In this document: positions 17,460-26,296 of the stretch, one piece after another | How positions within the stretch are numbered: the stretch's first letter is position 1 | How the letters are laid out: the number at the start of each line of letters is the position of its first letter | Origin: Candidatus Peribacter sp. UBA6535 | GTDB lineage: Bacteria > Patescibacteriota > Gracilibacteria > Peribacterales > Peribacteraceae | Length of the DNA: 64,000 nt | Direction of reading: 5' to 3' | NCBI GenBank assembly: GCA_002436205.1 | Contig: DJKT01000001.1 | Span: 5,308 to 69,307 of the forward strand | Made by a program: the position numbers and the translations under genes | The notes under the pieces: generated by a model | What the model saw: only the letters and a program-made list of their open reading frames with translations | The model's database searches: none | What the model was told of the DNA's origin: nothing

Positions 17460-18590
17460 ATGAAGCGAGTAATGGAAATGGCAGCGAAGCGAGAGCTTAC
17501 GCCGCTAAAGATGGAGCATGGACTACTGTTCGTGCTGGGTGTATGCCTTATTGCTTTCGGGCAAGAGGTGTACGCGGGAGCAAGTCCCGTTGGGCAGGTG
17601 GTGATTCTCATCATCTTTCTGGGCCTACTTGTCGGCATTGCCCCTTTGCCGATGCCTGTGTTCAAGAGTCTCTTTTGGCAGACGTACTTTGCGGGTCTGC
17701 TGAGTGGGGTTTTGGACTCCTTCATTGTTTTGGAGCAGTGTAAGCGGCTCCGGACAGTCGAGAAAGGGCAGACCAGAGAAGAGGTGATGCATCAGCAGGA
17801 TAATCAGGAAACAGAAGGCGTCCGAGCGAAGTTGCTCGCACTGTTTATGATCGCCGCCCTCGTCGGAGGACTCGTAATATGGTTTGGCGAGGTCTACGCT
17901 GCGGGAACGTATCTTAACGATGGAAGGACGGGAATTCTCTCCGCCCTCTATATCGTTCCCCCGGTGCTGGTGTTTCTCGCCGTCCTCGGATTCCATGCTA
18001 CCCGATTGCCAATCGAGGTGGTGCCAAACAAGGCAGCGAAAGCAAGCATGCGTGACGTCATCGAATTCATTGCAGGTGTGGCAGCCTTGCTGATGACTCA
18101 CAATCCCTTGCTCTGCCTTGGCGGACTACTGGTGTACTCGGTGCTGACTCGGCAAGATGAACATCTTCTGGATGCTTGGAAGCATCATACAGAAGTAAAC
18201 GTCATGCTGGTGTTACTCGTGGCGCTAATCGCCGGTAGTTGGATCGTTGCAAATGTGATCTCTCCTCTCGGTCTCGACAAAGGGGAGTACTTGCCCATCA
18301 TCCCAGCCGGAGTGCAGGCGGTTCTCTGGGGTCCTCTCTACACAGACCCGACCGTTCACTTCTGGATGAGGATCACCACCCTAGCAACGGGTGCCCTGAT
18401 TCTGCCGATCAGTTCTCTGGTCGGCGTGATGCTGTTTAAGTCACTGCGACAGTGGTGGATGTACATGAAGTACTCCATCCCCTATGCAATCCTGTTCTAC
18501 CTTCTCATGAGGGGGTGGATCTGGCTGACTCTCGAGTCGCCAGTCGGGCACGCGTTAGAGCAGTGGGCGCACAGCGGCGGACACCACTAA
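17460..18590 (+). CDS. Polytopic membrane protein, GC-rich, probably acquired
   Basis: The 376-aa protein has about nine hydrophobic segments, a charged loop at residues about 95-125 (RTVEKGQTREEVMHQQ) and a His-rich C-terminus. I cannot assign a family; the general shape recalls ion antiporter-type permeases (for instance DUF1646), which is a guess. Base composition is about 55% GC against about 45% around it, it has an ideal Shine-Dalgarno, and it ends in a strong terminator. All three features are unlike its neighbours and suggest horizontal transfer as a self-contained unit. Confidence 0.7.
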   Translation: MKRVMEMAAKRELTPLKMEHGLLFVLGVCLIAFGQEVYAGASPVGQVVILIIFLGLLVGIAPLPMPVFKSLFWQTYFAGLLSGVLDSFIVLEQCKRLRTVEKGQTREEVMHQQDNQETEGVRAKLLALFMIAALVGGLVIWFGEVYAAGTYLNDGRTGILSALYIVPPVLVFLAVLGFHATRLPIEVVPNKAAKASMRDVIEFIAGVAALLMTHNPLLCLGGLLVYSVLTRQDEHLLDAWKHHTEVNVMLVLLVALIAGSWIVANVISPLGLDKGEYLPIIPAGVQAVLWGPLYTDPTVHFWMRITTLATGALILPISSLVGVMLFKSLRQWWMYMKYSIPYAILFYLLMRGWIWLTLESPVGHALEQWAHSGGHH

Positions 18591-18617
18591 AGCCATCATC
18601 AAGTCAAAAAACCACGT

Positions 18618-18648
18618 ACCGCTGCCCCAAAAGGGCGGCGGTTTTTTT
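18618..18648 (+). terminator. Strong rho-independent terminator
   Basis: ACCGCTGCCC, loop CAAAA, GGGCGGCGGT (10 bp, one G-U), followed by T7. It ends the GC-rich membrane gene. Confidence 0.92.
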
Positions 18649-18657
18649 GTTATGCGC

Positions 18658-18663
18658 TACAAT
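18658..18663 (+). promoter_or_regulatory. -10 box TACAAT for the 18670 gene
   Basis: It ends 6 nt before GTG 18670 and directly follows the terminator. It selects GTG 18670 over the in-frame ATG at 18652, which lies upstream of the box. Confidence 0.6.
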
Positions 18664-18669
18664 CACTCT

Positions 18670-20163
18670 GTGAACGCAAAGCGCTTCCACCAACTCAGCA
18701 CATTTCTTCTGATAGCCGCCATACTCGTTGCAGCGGTGGGACTTCTTTCTCGTGTGTGGTACGAACTTTCTTCCGGTGTACTGCATGGTGATGCGCAGAT
18801 CTTTCAGACCGTGGCGCGCGGGATGTTAAATGGACTTACGCCGTATGCGGATTTGTTTGAGACCAAGCCTCCCGGAATATTTTTACTGCATGCACTATCC
18901 CTTAAACTTTTTGGGAACCAGTTTTTAGTAAAACTTTTGCAGGCAATTGCCCTTCTGGGAATTCCAATTCTTGTGGTCGTTCCATCTATCACTTTTGTGC
19001 AAGATCGCACAAGCGTGCAGCGAAGAATTATCAGTTTAACTTCTATACTTTTTGGATTACTTCTTGCGCTGTATACAGCCAATCAAGCAGGGGAAGGACT
19101 GACAGAAAGTTATGGTGCATTCTTCGCAATTACATTCTTTATTGTTCTGATTACACATCATAAATCACGAATATCTCGATCAATCATTCTCGGTATTTTG
19201 ATGTTGCTTTCTGTCGGACTTAAAGAGCCGTTTCTCCTTATCATTCTTGCAGGGGTACTTCTTCTCAAAAAAGATCTTCTCACTTCATTCTTTTATCCAT
19301 TTTGCATTGCAGTAGTTCTTGGATTTATTGCATTACTTGCACTCGGACTTGCTGCACCGTTCTTTCAGATTTATCTGCCACATATGCTGGGGTATCACGT
19401 TGTGCAACATAAAGGTAGTTTGTTTGTGTATGCACTGGAGGTGTGGAGGACGTTTATTAATATAGGGGCGTACTCGTGGTGGCTTGCCATTGGTATTACA
19501 GGTCTTTGGTTAGCTGTTTTTGTTCGCATGAGGGCAGTTGGCAGTTGGCAGTTGGCAGTTAGCTGGCTCGTTGGTTCGTATTTGATGTTTATAGCTATCG
19601 CTACCGGTGGAGACTTCTACGGACATCATTTTATTTTTGCTGTGCCGCTTTACATTGTGTTTTGGTGGGTGCTTTTGCAGCATCTTCCCGAGAAAGTTTC
19701 TCCCATCATCGTTTCGGGTTTTGTTGCTTTGCTTGTGGCAACATCATTTCTGAGTACGCGTTTTTCTTATAAGGCGTCAGCTCAGTCTTGGAACAAGAGT
19801 GAGCAGGAGATGAAGAGCGTTGCTGCAGTGGTAGATACGGTTATGGAGCGCTGCAATTGGGAGAAGTATTTGCAGATGATTCCGCGTGGAGGAGGGCCCT
19901 ATGCGTACACAAAGACAAGTCCGTATGGTCCTATCTTCGTGCATTACTCAAGGTTTATAGGAGCAAATCCGCTGTATCAGTCAGCATATATTCGTGCTCT
20001 TAAAAACACTGAGATAGCGTTGGTGCAAGACATCGAAAATAGTAATTTCACAGAATACACGTTGCAGTATGTACGATCGAATTTTACCAATGTGCCACCT
20101 GCATGTGTGGGGGGTGATTTTGAGCAACCTGCACCATTTCAACTGCTCTTCCGTCGAAGCTAA
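18670..20163 (+). CDS. GT39/PMT-like membrane glycosyltransferase
   Basis: The 497-aa polytopic protein has the ArnT/PMT-family signature in its first periplasmic loop: LHGDAQIFQ, then LTPYADLFETKPPGIFLLHAL. About ten more membrane segments and a soluble C-terminal region (residues about 380-497) follow. Such enzymes move a lipid-linked sugar onto a protein or lipid acceptor outside the membrane. The next gene encodes a Cys-rich SLH surface protein, a plausible acceptor. A 28-bp array of four GGCAGTT heptamers lies in frame (19533-19560), giving GSWQLAVSW. Confidence 0.75.
   Translation: MNAKRFHQLSTFLLIAAILVAAVGLLSRVWYELSSGVLHGDAQIFQTVARGMLNGLTPYADLFETKPPGIFLLHALSLKLFGNQFLVKLLQAIALLGIPILVVVPSITFVQDRTSVQRRIISLTSILFGLLLALYTANQAGEGLTESYGAFFAITFFIVLITHHKSRISRSIILGILMLLSVGLKEPFLLIILAGVLLLKKDLLTSFFYPFCIAVVLGFIALLALGLAAPFFQIYLPHMLGYHVVQHKGSLFVYALEVWRTFINIGAYSWWLAIGITGLWLAVFVRMRAVGSWQLAVSWLVGSYLMFIAIATGGDFYGHHFIFAVPLYIVFWWVLLQHLPEKVSPIIVSGFVALLVATSFLSTRFSYKASAQSWNKSEQEMKSVAAVVDTVMERCNWEKYLQMIPRGGGPYAYTKTSPYGPIFVHYSRFIGANPLYQSAYIRALKNTEIALVQDIENSNFTEYTLQYVRSNFTNVPPACVGGDFEQPAPFQLLFRRS
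19533..19560 (+). repeat. GGCAGTT x4 inside a coding region
   Basis: Four perfect 7-bp units followed by AGCTG. The same array plus AGCTG, with one base change, occurs at 29713-29740 in an unrelated gene. Confidence 0.9.
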
Positions 20164-20172
20164 GGGGTATGG

Positions 20173-20178
20173 TAGGAT
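20173..20178 (+). promoter_or_regulatory. -10 box TAGGAT for the SLH protein gene
   Basis: It ends 9 nt before TTG 20188, the same geometry as TAGGAT before dcd. This supports the unusual TTG start. Confidence 0.45.
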
Positions 20179-20187
20179 TATGTACTG

Positions 20188-22476
20188 TTGGATCAGGAGC
20201 CCATTAGCAATCAAGCACTACTGATGATTGGAACAATTACTGCAGTAGTTGTCGCTATTTATGTTGGAAACTGGCAGGCAGATTTACTTGCACAGACTGC
20301 TGGAGGTGTTCCGGGATTTTCGACATGTGGCAATGGTGTATGTGAAAAGGGAGAGGATGAAATCGTGTGTCCCAGCTGTGCAGTTGATGCAGCGGGGCAG
20401 CCCCTTGGCAATTGCCCTCCATGTCAGATGGTATGTCCGCAGGATTGTAAAGATGACAGAGATCCTCCTGTCTGTGTGACAGTGGATTGTCAGGCACCAC
20501 CTCAAAATTGCAAATATGTGGATATCAAGTTCGAAGGAAATTGTCAGGTGAACTGTGGTCGTCTGGAGTGCGAACCTGTTTGTGGGAATGGAAAGTGTGA
20601 AGAAGGAGAGAATGTTGATAACTGTAAAGAGGATTGTCGGATAATCTGCCCTTCTATCCTATGTGCTGCTCCACCACAGGGGTGCAAGTATGTAGATCCG
20701 AGAGAAGATGAAGATGGCTGCCAGACGAGTTGCGGAACAGTTGTCTGCCCTTCAACGGCAACGTGTGGCAATGGTAAGTGTGAAGAGGGCGAAGCAGATT
20801 TTGTCGATGGAGGCGGTTGCGGACCTAATTCGGATCCAGAGTGTCTCGGGCCTCCTGCGCAATTTATCAAGGGTACGTGTCCGAATGATTGTGAGGCACC
20901 ACAACATATCGATCGTTGTGCCACGATGTTCTGTCCAAATGGATGCAAAGATGGAGAATGTATCCAGCCTTCAGCACCACAGGTTTGTCATTACAATGGA
21001 GGGGTGTATCACATCGGGGACAGGTTCAAAGATGATGATGGATGTAATACCTGTTTCTGCGAAGAGAATGGCTCAGTCTCTTGTACAGAGATGGCGTGTG
21101 TCGATGATGACGATGATGCGATAGCTGCAGAACACTTCCGTCGTGTTCAATTTGGATGTCGAGATGGATCGGTGTTTAACGAGGGGGGTCCTACATCATG
21201 TAAGTCACGCATGGAGTGGAATAATTATGTTATAGAAACGTGTAGGAATCGTTGTGATGCTCAAGGATGTGGTGAGACTGCATCGAATGTGTATGAATTC
21301 TGTGGAGGTAGCGATAATGGAGGTACCGAAGTCTGTATTTCTGGAGGGCAGAAATATTATCCAGGCGAAAGTTTTATAGCACCGGACGGCTGTAATAAAT
21401 GTCATTGTGATGAGAATGGAAATGCAGCATGTACGAGAATGGCGTGTCCCGATCGTCCAATAATAGAATGCGAAGTGGATAGACAGTGTAACGCAGGAGA
21501 GGTGTGTATGGGTGGGGATTGCATCAGGAGAAATCCAGGAGGGAATGACTACACGTGTATTTCTAGCAACGACTGTAATGCGGGGTATGTCTGCTCTGCA
21601 GAGTTTGGCGATTGCATGTCTGCATGTCCCCCTGGTGCAGAGGTCTGCCCGGATGTTTGTGCAGGATTTTGTATGCGTAAAGAGTTTGCATTCCCAGAGG
21701 TATTGCAGAAATGCGAGTTTTCAGATGAGTGCCCCAATGGTCGTATCTGTACGAAGAATGTTCAATTTGATTGCCTAGAAGAGTGTCCTTTGTCAGGTGA
21801 TATTTGCGCTGTTCTCTGTGACGGACGTTGTATCATCCCTGATATCGATGGAGATGAAGACGATTGGCAACCTCAAGATCACAATGAGTGGAGCAATCAA
21901 CAGTATTCGGATTACGAAGATGAAGTACGAACCGCACCAATAGAGAGTCGATTCCGTGATATCGATTCAAGTACCTTAGAAGGTGTGGCAGCGAATGCTT
22001 TGGCAAACGAAGGTGTGATTGGTGGATTCCCTGATGGAACGTTCCGCGGAGGTCAGCCGGTGAATCGTGCAGAAGCTGCGAAGTTCTTACTTCTTGCGCG
22101 CTTTGGCCATGTAGGAGACGAGCGTAATGATGGCCTCTTCTTCGATGTTCTGGAAGGTGAGTGGTATGTGAAGTATGTCATCGCTGCTGCTGAGTTTGGT
22201 ATCATCTCTGGTTATGCAGATGGAACATTTAGGCCTGCTAACACAGTAAATACTGCTGAATTCCTCAAGATGCTGAGTGAGGCATTCGGTCTCCCACAAG
22301 ATCTTGCCCATAATTATGCAGATGTGCCGCGTGGTGCTTGGTTTGCACAGTATGCAGGAGCAGCTCAGCTCTTCGATCTGTTCCCAGGACGCCCAACAGG
22401 GCAATTGCAGCCAGAGAGGCTACTGACTCGAGGTGAGGTGGCAATTGCGATCTACAAATTGATGGAGAATCAGTAG
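20188..22476 (+). CDS. Cys-rich surface protein with VWC-like repeats and C-terminal SLH domains
   Basis: The 762-aa product has an uncleaved-looking N-terminal membrane segment (residues about 11-30). There are three CGNGxCExGE motifs (near residues 47, 131 and 193), and two modules like von Willebrand C/pacifastin repeats (GVYHIGDRFKDDDGCNTCFC and GQKYYPGESFIAPDGCNKCHC, each ending in MAC). More CxxxxxC units precede three SLH repeats (GVIGGFPDGTFRGGQPVNRAE, GIISGYADGTFRPANTVN, LTRGEVAIAIYKL). It is probably disulfide-rich and attached to cell-wall polymer. The start is TTG, chosen from the -10 spacing. Confidence 0.82.
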   Translation: MDQEPISNQALLMIGTITAVVVAIYVGNWQADLLAQTAGGVPGFSTCGNGVCEKGEDEIVCPSCAVDAAGQPLGNCPPCQMVCPQDCKDDRDPPVCVTVDCQAPPQNCKYVDIKFEGNCQVNCGRLECEPVCGNGKCEEGENVDNCKEDCRIICPSILCAAPPQGCKYVDPREDEDGCQTSCGTVVCPSTATCGNGKCEEGEADFVDGGGCGPNSDPECLGPPAQFIKGTCPNDCEAPQHIDRCATMFCPNGCKDGECIQPSAPQVCHYNGGVYHIGDRFKDDDGCNTCFCEENGSVSCTEMACVDDDDDAIAAEHFRRVQFGCRDGSVFNEGGPTSCKSRMEWNNYVIETCRNRCDAQGCGETASNVYEFCGGSDNGGTEVCISGGQKYYPGESFIAPDGCNKCHCDENGNAACTRMACPDRPIIECEVDRQCNAGEVCMGGDCIRRNPGGNDYTCISSNDCNAGYVCSAEFGDCMSACPPGAEVCPDVCAGFCMRKEFAFPEVLQKCEFSDECPNGRICTKNVQFDCLEECPLSGDICAVLCDGRCIIPDIDGDEDDWQPQDHNEWSNQQYSDYEDEVRTAPIESRFRDIDSSTLEGVAANALANEGVIGGFPDGTFRGGQPVNRAEAAKFLLLARFGHVGDERNDGLFFDVLEGEWYVKYVIAAAEFGIISGYADGTFRPANTVNTAEFLKMLSEAFGLPQDLAHNYADVPRGAWFAQYAGAAQLFDLFPGRPTGQLQPERLLTRGEVAIAIYKLMENQ

Positions 22477-22484
22477 GAATCGTC

Positions 22485-22490
22485 TAGACT
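22485..22490 (+). promoter_or_regulatory. -10 box TAGACT for the RluA-type gene
   Basis: It ends 6 nt before the ATG at 22497. No Shine-Dalgarno. Confidence 0.5.
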
Positions 22491-22496
22491 AAGCGC

Positions 22497-23156
22497 ATGC
22501 CTATCGCCTCTGACCGTATTTTGTATGAAGACGAGCACCTGCTTGCTGTAAACAAGTTGTGCGGAGAGTTAGTGGTCAAAGGAAAGGGGAAGGTGGGGAA
22601 GTTACCTCTGCTTGATTTTTTGAAGCAAGACTACCCAGGAATCAAGGCAATTCATCGCTTGGACTTTGAGACTTCTGGAGTAGTGGTATTTGCAAAAAAT
22701 GCTGAAGTAGAGCGCAAAATTCTGAGTAACAAATTTGATCAATGGAGGAAGACATACACTGCATTACTTATGGGAAGGATCGCAAAAAAGCAGGGTGCCA
22801 TCAGAAAGAAACTTCCAGCTCGAGAAAGAGGATTGGTGGAGGCCGAGACCTTGTATACCGTTCTTGATTTGTTTGGGAATTCCACTCTTGTTGAGTGCGT
22901 TATTACCACCGGTCGACATCATCAGATCCGTCGACACTTTGCGAGCATAGATCATCCTCTTGTACTCGACCGTGAGTACGGACATGGAAAATTTAATCAA
23001 CTGTTTCGCCAAGAGCTTGGGTTTTCTAAATTCTTTTTGCATGCTGCAGAGATTTCGTTTCCACATCCGATGACAGAAGAGATTGTACGCATAAAAGCAC
23101 CGATGCCGAAGTCATTTGCGGCATGTGTAAAGAAGCTGCGTACGTTGGCTCAGTAG
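22497..23156 (+). CDS. RluA-family pseudouridine synthase
   Basis: The 219-aa protein has the RluA catalytic motif IHRLDFETSGVVVFAK with the active Asp, the YTALLMG strand, GRHHQIRRHFASIDHPLV and FLHAAEISFPHP. It isomerises uridine to pseudouridine in rRNA or tRNA. It lacks an N-terminal S4 domain, so it resembles the short RluA/TruC-type members; the target site is not predictable by eye. Confidence 0.92.
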   Translation: MPIASDRILYEDEHLLAVNKLCGELVVKGKGKVGKLPLLDFLKQDYPGIKAIHRLDFETSGVVVFAKNAEVERKILSNKFDQWRKTYTALLMGRIAKKQGAIRKKLPARERGLVEAETLYTVLDLFGNSTLVECVITTGRHHQIRRHFASIDHPLVLDREYGHGKFNQLFRQELGFSKFFLHAAEISFPHPMTEEIVRIKAPMPKSFAACVKKLRTLAQ

Positions 23157-23187
23157 AGAAAATGTTCGCGAATGTCGCTTTAGTTGC

Positions 23188-23193
23188 TACAAT
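23188..23193 (+). promoter_or_regulatory. -10 box TACAAT for trpS
   Basis: It ends 7 nt before the trpS ATG, preceded by TTGC. No Shine-Dalgarno. Confidence 0.55.
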
Positions 23194-23200
23194 CTGAAGC

Positions 23201-24157
23201 ATGAAAGTCTTATCTGCTATGCAATCCAGCGGCACGCTTCATCTCGGAAATTATCTCGGGTCTATGTTGCCCAATTGTGAGTACCAAGATACAGCGGAAC
23301 AAACCTTCTATTTTATTGTAGATTTACATGCACTCACGACATTGCATGATGCAGACCTCTTGAGAAAATATCGCCAGGATGCAGCTCGAGATTATCTTGC
23401 TGCAGGATTTGATCCCGAAAAAGCAATCATCTTTTTTCAGTCATACGTGCCTCAGCACACGGAGTTGCAATGGATACTTTCTACGCTTACACCTATGGGT
23501 TTGCTCGAGAGGTCCGTAAGTTATAAAGACAAAGTACAAAAAGGACTGGATACGAATGCGGGACTGTTTATGTATCCCGTTCTCATGGCAGCAGATATTC
23601 TTTTGTATGATGTAGATCGAATTCCTGTGGGGAAAGATCAAAAACAACACGTTGAGATGGCGCGAGATATAGCGCAGAAGTTTAATAATGCCTTTGGAGA
23701 AACCTTTGTACTTCCGGAGCCTGAGGTTCGAGAAAATGTGGCTGTGGTCCCTGGTACCGATGGCCAAAAAATGAGTAAGAGTTACGGCAACACTATTCCG
23801 CTTTTTGGTGATGAGAAGGCGATACAAAAGGCGATAATGGGAGTAGTAACTGATAGTAAAGACAAGGATGATCCGAAAGACCCTGACTCCTGTGTGATCT
23901 ATCAGATTCATAAGCTTCTACTACCTGAAGGAGAGGCCTCTTCGTTGGCTGATGAATACAAAAACGGGCTCCCGTATGGTGATGCCAAAAAGAAGCTCTT
24001 CGAAACCTATATGGATTATTTCGGTGAAATGCGTAAAAAACATGAATCTTTGAAGGAGGCTTATCTGTCAGATGTATTAGAGGAGGGGGCTAAAAAGGCT
24101 CGAGAAGTAGCAGGGCCCAAGATGGAAGTAGTAAAAAAGGCCGTCGGATTGCTGTAG
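23201..24157 (+). CDS. trpS: Tryptophanyl-tRNA synthetase
   Basis: The 318-aa class I synthetase has the HIGH-type motif SGTLHLGNYLG, the Trp-pocket region FIVDLHALTT, DRIPVGKDQKQHVEMARD and the KMSKS loop GTDGQKMSKSYGN. Length and order match bacterial TrpRS. It charges tRNA-Trp. Confidence 0.97.
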   Translation: MKVLSAMQSSGTLHLGNYLGSMLPNCEYQDTAEQTFYFIVDLHALTTLHDADLLRKYRQDAARDYLAAGFDPEKAIIFFQSYVPQHTELQWILSTLTPMGLLERSVSYKDKVQKGLDTNAGLFMYPVLMAADILLYDVDRIPVGKDQKQHVEMARDIAQKFNNAFGETFVLPEPEVRENVAVVPGTDGQKMSKSYGNTIPLFGDEKAIQKAIMGVVTDSKDKDDPKDPDSCVIYQIHKLLLPEGEASSLADEYKNGLPYGDAKKKLFETYMDYFGEMRKKHESLKEAYLSDVLEEGAKKAREVAGPKMEVVKKAVGLL

Positions 24158-24239
24158 AGGCTAATATTTACGGTAGAATCGCTGATTGATCAGTTTTTCT
24201 ATTTCTGCTATACTAATACGAAACATACACAAAACCCTT

Positions 24240-24992
24240 ATGCCTAAAAAGACACAGAATACAGCTCACGTTTCCCGCGCTCTCGTCGCGGCACTCATTG
24301 GCGTTATCGCTATCCCAACTGCGATAACCGGTCTTTTCCAGTCTATTGATGACGATGGTATCAATACAGTTCCTGTTATTGATCTCCGTCATAGGGCTTT
24401 GAATGATGCATCTCGTGTGCGTTACGTTCGTCGCAATTACTGGAGGGCAGTGGGTATTTACAATGAGCTTGTCCGTCTTGGTGTAGAAGATCTTTCACCA
24501 CCGGATATCAACGATAACGATAGTATCAACTACTACCTTGACCCAGAAAACTTTGCAGCTGTAGAAGGATTTGGAGCAACAGTACATGCAGCCGCTCCTC
24601 TTGGAGAAGGTGATGGATACGTCTCTTCTATTTCTGAAGCACAGAGGGAGTATAACAATCTTGCAGAACGATACCGTGATCTTCTAGATGGCTATATGAC
24701 TACGCGATTTTGTCCTGGAACGCTTAGACAATATCATTTGGCAGGATTCTATGAGCTTTGCAACACATTGCTCGATGAACACATTGCAGGATTACAACCC
24801 AGTCTCCTTGAGCGCTCCTCATACTTGCGCGGATTCAATTCTGTTGGTTTTGCACCACTGCGAACGCTACGCAACCGTTTGGAGGTTCTTGAAGAGTCTT
24901 TGATCTATGAGGGTGGAACATCAGTTCGCCCACGTACACATAGTGGATTCCGTCCAAGACCCGATTACTCTGATCTTCGTACCGGTCGATAA
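24240..24992 (+). CDS. Exported protein, paralogue of the next gene
   Basis: The 250-aa product begins MPKKTQNTAHVSRALVA followed by a hydrophobic segment (signal peptide or anchor). It shares with the following gene a basic N-terminus, a DxxRxRxxRRxYW block, PDINDxD, an AAP-containing linker, and a C-terminal core CPGTLRQYHLAGFYELC. The two Cys of that core are conserved in both. TATACT lies about 24 nt upstream, giving a short leader. No known family. The stop TAA and the next ATG overlap as TAATG, so translation is probably coupled. Confidence 0.7.
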   Translation: MPKKTQNTAHVSRALVAALIGVIAIPTAITGLFQSIDDDGINTVPVIDLRHRALNDASRVRYVRRNYWRAVGIYNELVRLGVEDLSPPDINDNDSINYYLDPENFAAVEGFGATVHAAAPLGEGDGYVSSISEAQREYNNLAERYRDLLDGYMTTRFCPGTLRQYHLAGFYELCNTLLDEHIAGLQPSLLERSSYLRGFNSVGFAPLRTLRNRLEVLEESLIYEGGTSVRPRTHSGFRPRPDYSDLRTGR

Positions 24993-25675
24993 TGAAACGT
25001 CATCCGTATGCCGCTCATAGGCTGATGATGGCATTGCTGGTAGGTATTGTGGCTGTGCCCATTACATCCACTGCTTTATTTATTCGTCAGGAGATTACTC
25101 CACAGGATGTCACTGCTGAGGAGCTTCGCAAGAGTGCACTTGGAGATCGTAGTAGGCTTCGTGCTCAGCGAAGACTTTACTGGCAGGTGATAGAGCGTAT
25201 GGAATCTGGAAAAATAGATATTGAAAAACCAGATATTAACGATACAGATACTCTGCAAAATGCTATGGAGGATCCTGAAGAGGAGGTACATGAGGCAGCT
25301 CCTGCTCCGGTGAATTCGCTTACTACCAATCAGCTCAATACTCAGGATAGAAGTCTACTTCGTCGATATACTCGTGCAGGCTTCTGCCCTACTGCCCTTC
25401 AGAATTTCCGCATCCCAGGGTTCTATCAGCTTTGCGTTTCTCTTGTTGGAGCTTCGGTAAAGTCTGATCCTATTCGAGGACTTCTCAATCACAATGCACA
25501 TTTGTATCGTATCTTGCGCCCATCTGCTCCAAATATTGGTGGATTTAAGCTGCGTATGCAGATGATGCAAGAGGCACGTGATCGCAGTACACGACGTGAA
25601 TCCAGTGCTCTCCCCGGTCGTCCTACAACGTGTGTGATGAATTTGGATTGTCAGATGCCTCGATATAATAATTAG
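24992..25675 (+). CDS. Exported protein, tandem paralogue
   Basis: The 227-aa product has an N-terminal hydrophobic segment (MALLVGIVAVPITSTALF) and the same order of blocks as its upstream paralogue: RLRAQRRLYWQV, KPDINDTDT, EAAPAP, and the core CPTALQNFRIPGFYQLC. It arose by tandem duplication. The divergent C-terminus contains CVMNLDCQMP. Function unknown; probably periplasmic or surface-exposed. It overlaps the previous stop by 1 bp. Confidence 0.7.
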   Translation: MKRHPYAAHRLMMALLVGIVAVPITSTALFIRQEITPQDVTAEELRKSALGDRSRLRAQRRLYWQVIERMESGKIDIEKPDINDTDTLQNAMEDPEEEVHEAAPAPVNSLTTNQLNTQDRSLLRRYTRAGFCPTALQNFRIPGFYQLCVSLVGASVKSDPIRGLLNHNAHLYRILRPSAPNIGGFKLRMQMMQEARDRSTRRESSALPGRPTTCVMNLDCQMPRYNN

Positions 25676-25702
25676 GGCTAGGGCTGGGGCTATGGCTAGG
25701 AG

Positions 25703-25708
25703 TATACT
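25703..25708 (+). promoter_or_regulatory. -10 box TATACT for maf
   Basis: It ends 6 nt before GTG 25715. It sits right after a GGGCTA-type hexamer repeat (25676-25698). Confidence 0.55.
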
Positions 25709-25714
25709 TTTTGT

Positions 25715-26296
25715 GTGTCTCAGCATTTGGTTTTAGCATCGGCAAGTCCACAGCGAAAACGTTTGATGGAAGGATTGGGATTAACCTTCGAGGTGCATCC
25801 CAGTGATTTTGATGAGAGTAGCTGTGAAGAAGAAAACCCCATTGAGCGCTGTAAGCATCTGGCTGCTCACAAGGCGCAAGAAGTGAATGAGCGTTTCCCG
25901 GATAGTTTTGTTATTGGAAGTGACACTCTTGTGGTCTCTGCGGATGGAGAACTTTTGGAAAAAGCACCGGATGACAAAGCGGCACGGCAGATGGTAGGAA
26001 AGCTTTCGGGTAGAACATGCATAGTGCATTCCGGTTTATCAATATTTGATCCTCAACAGAAACACTTTGATGGTGTGTGCTCCTCTGAGGTGCGATTTGC
26101 GAAGTTGAGCGATGATGAGCTTGCGTGGTGGATTGGGACCGGTCTTTGGAAAGATCGTTCAGGATCCTTTCAAATAGATGGACCTGGACAGTTTATGATC
26201 GAAGAGATTCATGGAGACTGGAGCAGTATTGTTGGGCTTCCGGTGTATCTTTTGGGAGATCTTTTGAAGAAGGCGGGATATCACATTTTTGTTTGA
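25715..26296 (+). CDS. maf: Maf-like nucleoside triphosphate pyrophosphatase
   Basis: The 193-aa protein has LASASPQRKRLMEGLGL, HKAQEV, the catalytic VIGSDTLV and GKLSGRTCIVHSG, then SGSFQIDGPGQFMIEEIHGDWSSIVGLP split across the C-terminus. It hydrolyses non-canonical or methylated NTPs to NMPs. The start is GTG, supported by the -10 position. The 3' end overlaps the convergent inositol phosphatase gene by 16 bp. Confidence 0.93.
   Translation: MSQHLVLASASPQRKRLMEGLGLTFEVHPSDFDESSCEEENPIERCKHLAAHKAQEVNERFPDSFVIGSDTLVVSADGELLEKAPDDKAARQMVGKLSGRTCIVHSGLSIFDPQQKHFDGVCSSEVRFAKLSDDELAWWIGTGLWKDRSGSFQIDGPGQFMIEEIHGDWSSIVGLPVYLLGDLLKKAGYHIFV

Noticed and set aside
17460..18590. Prophage or transposon cargo
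   Set aside because: No integrase, transposase or terminal repeats flank the GC-rich gene; simple horizontal acquisition is all the sequence supports.
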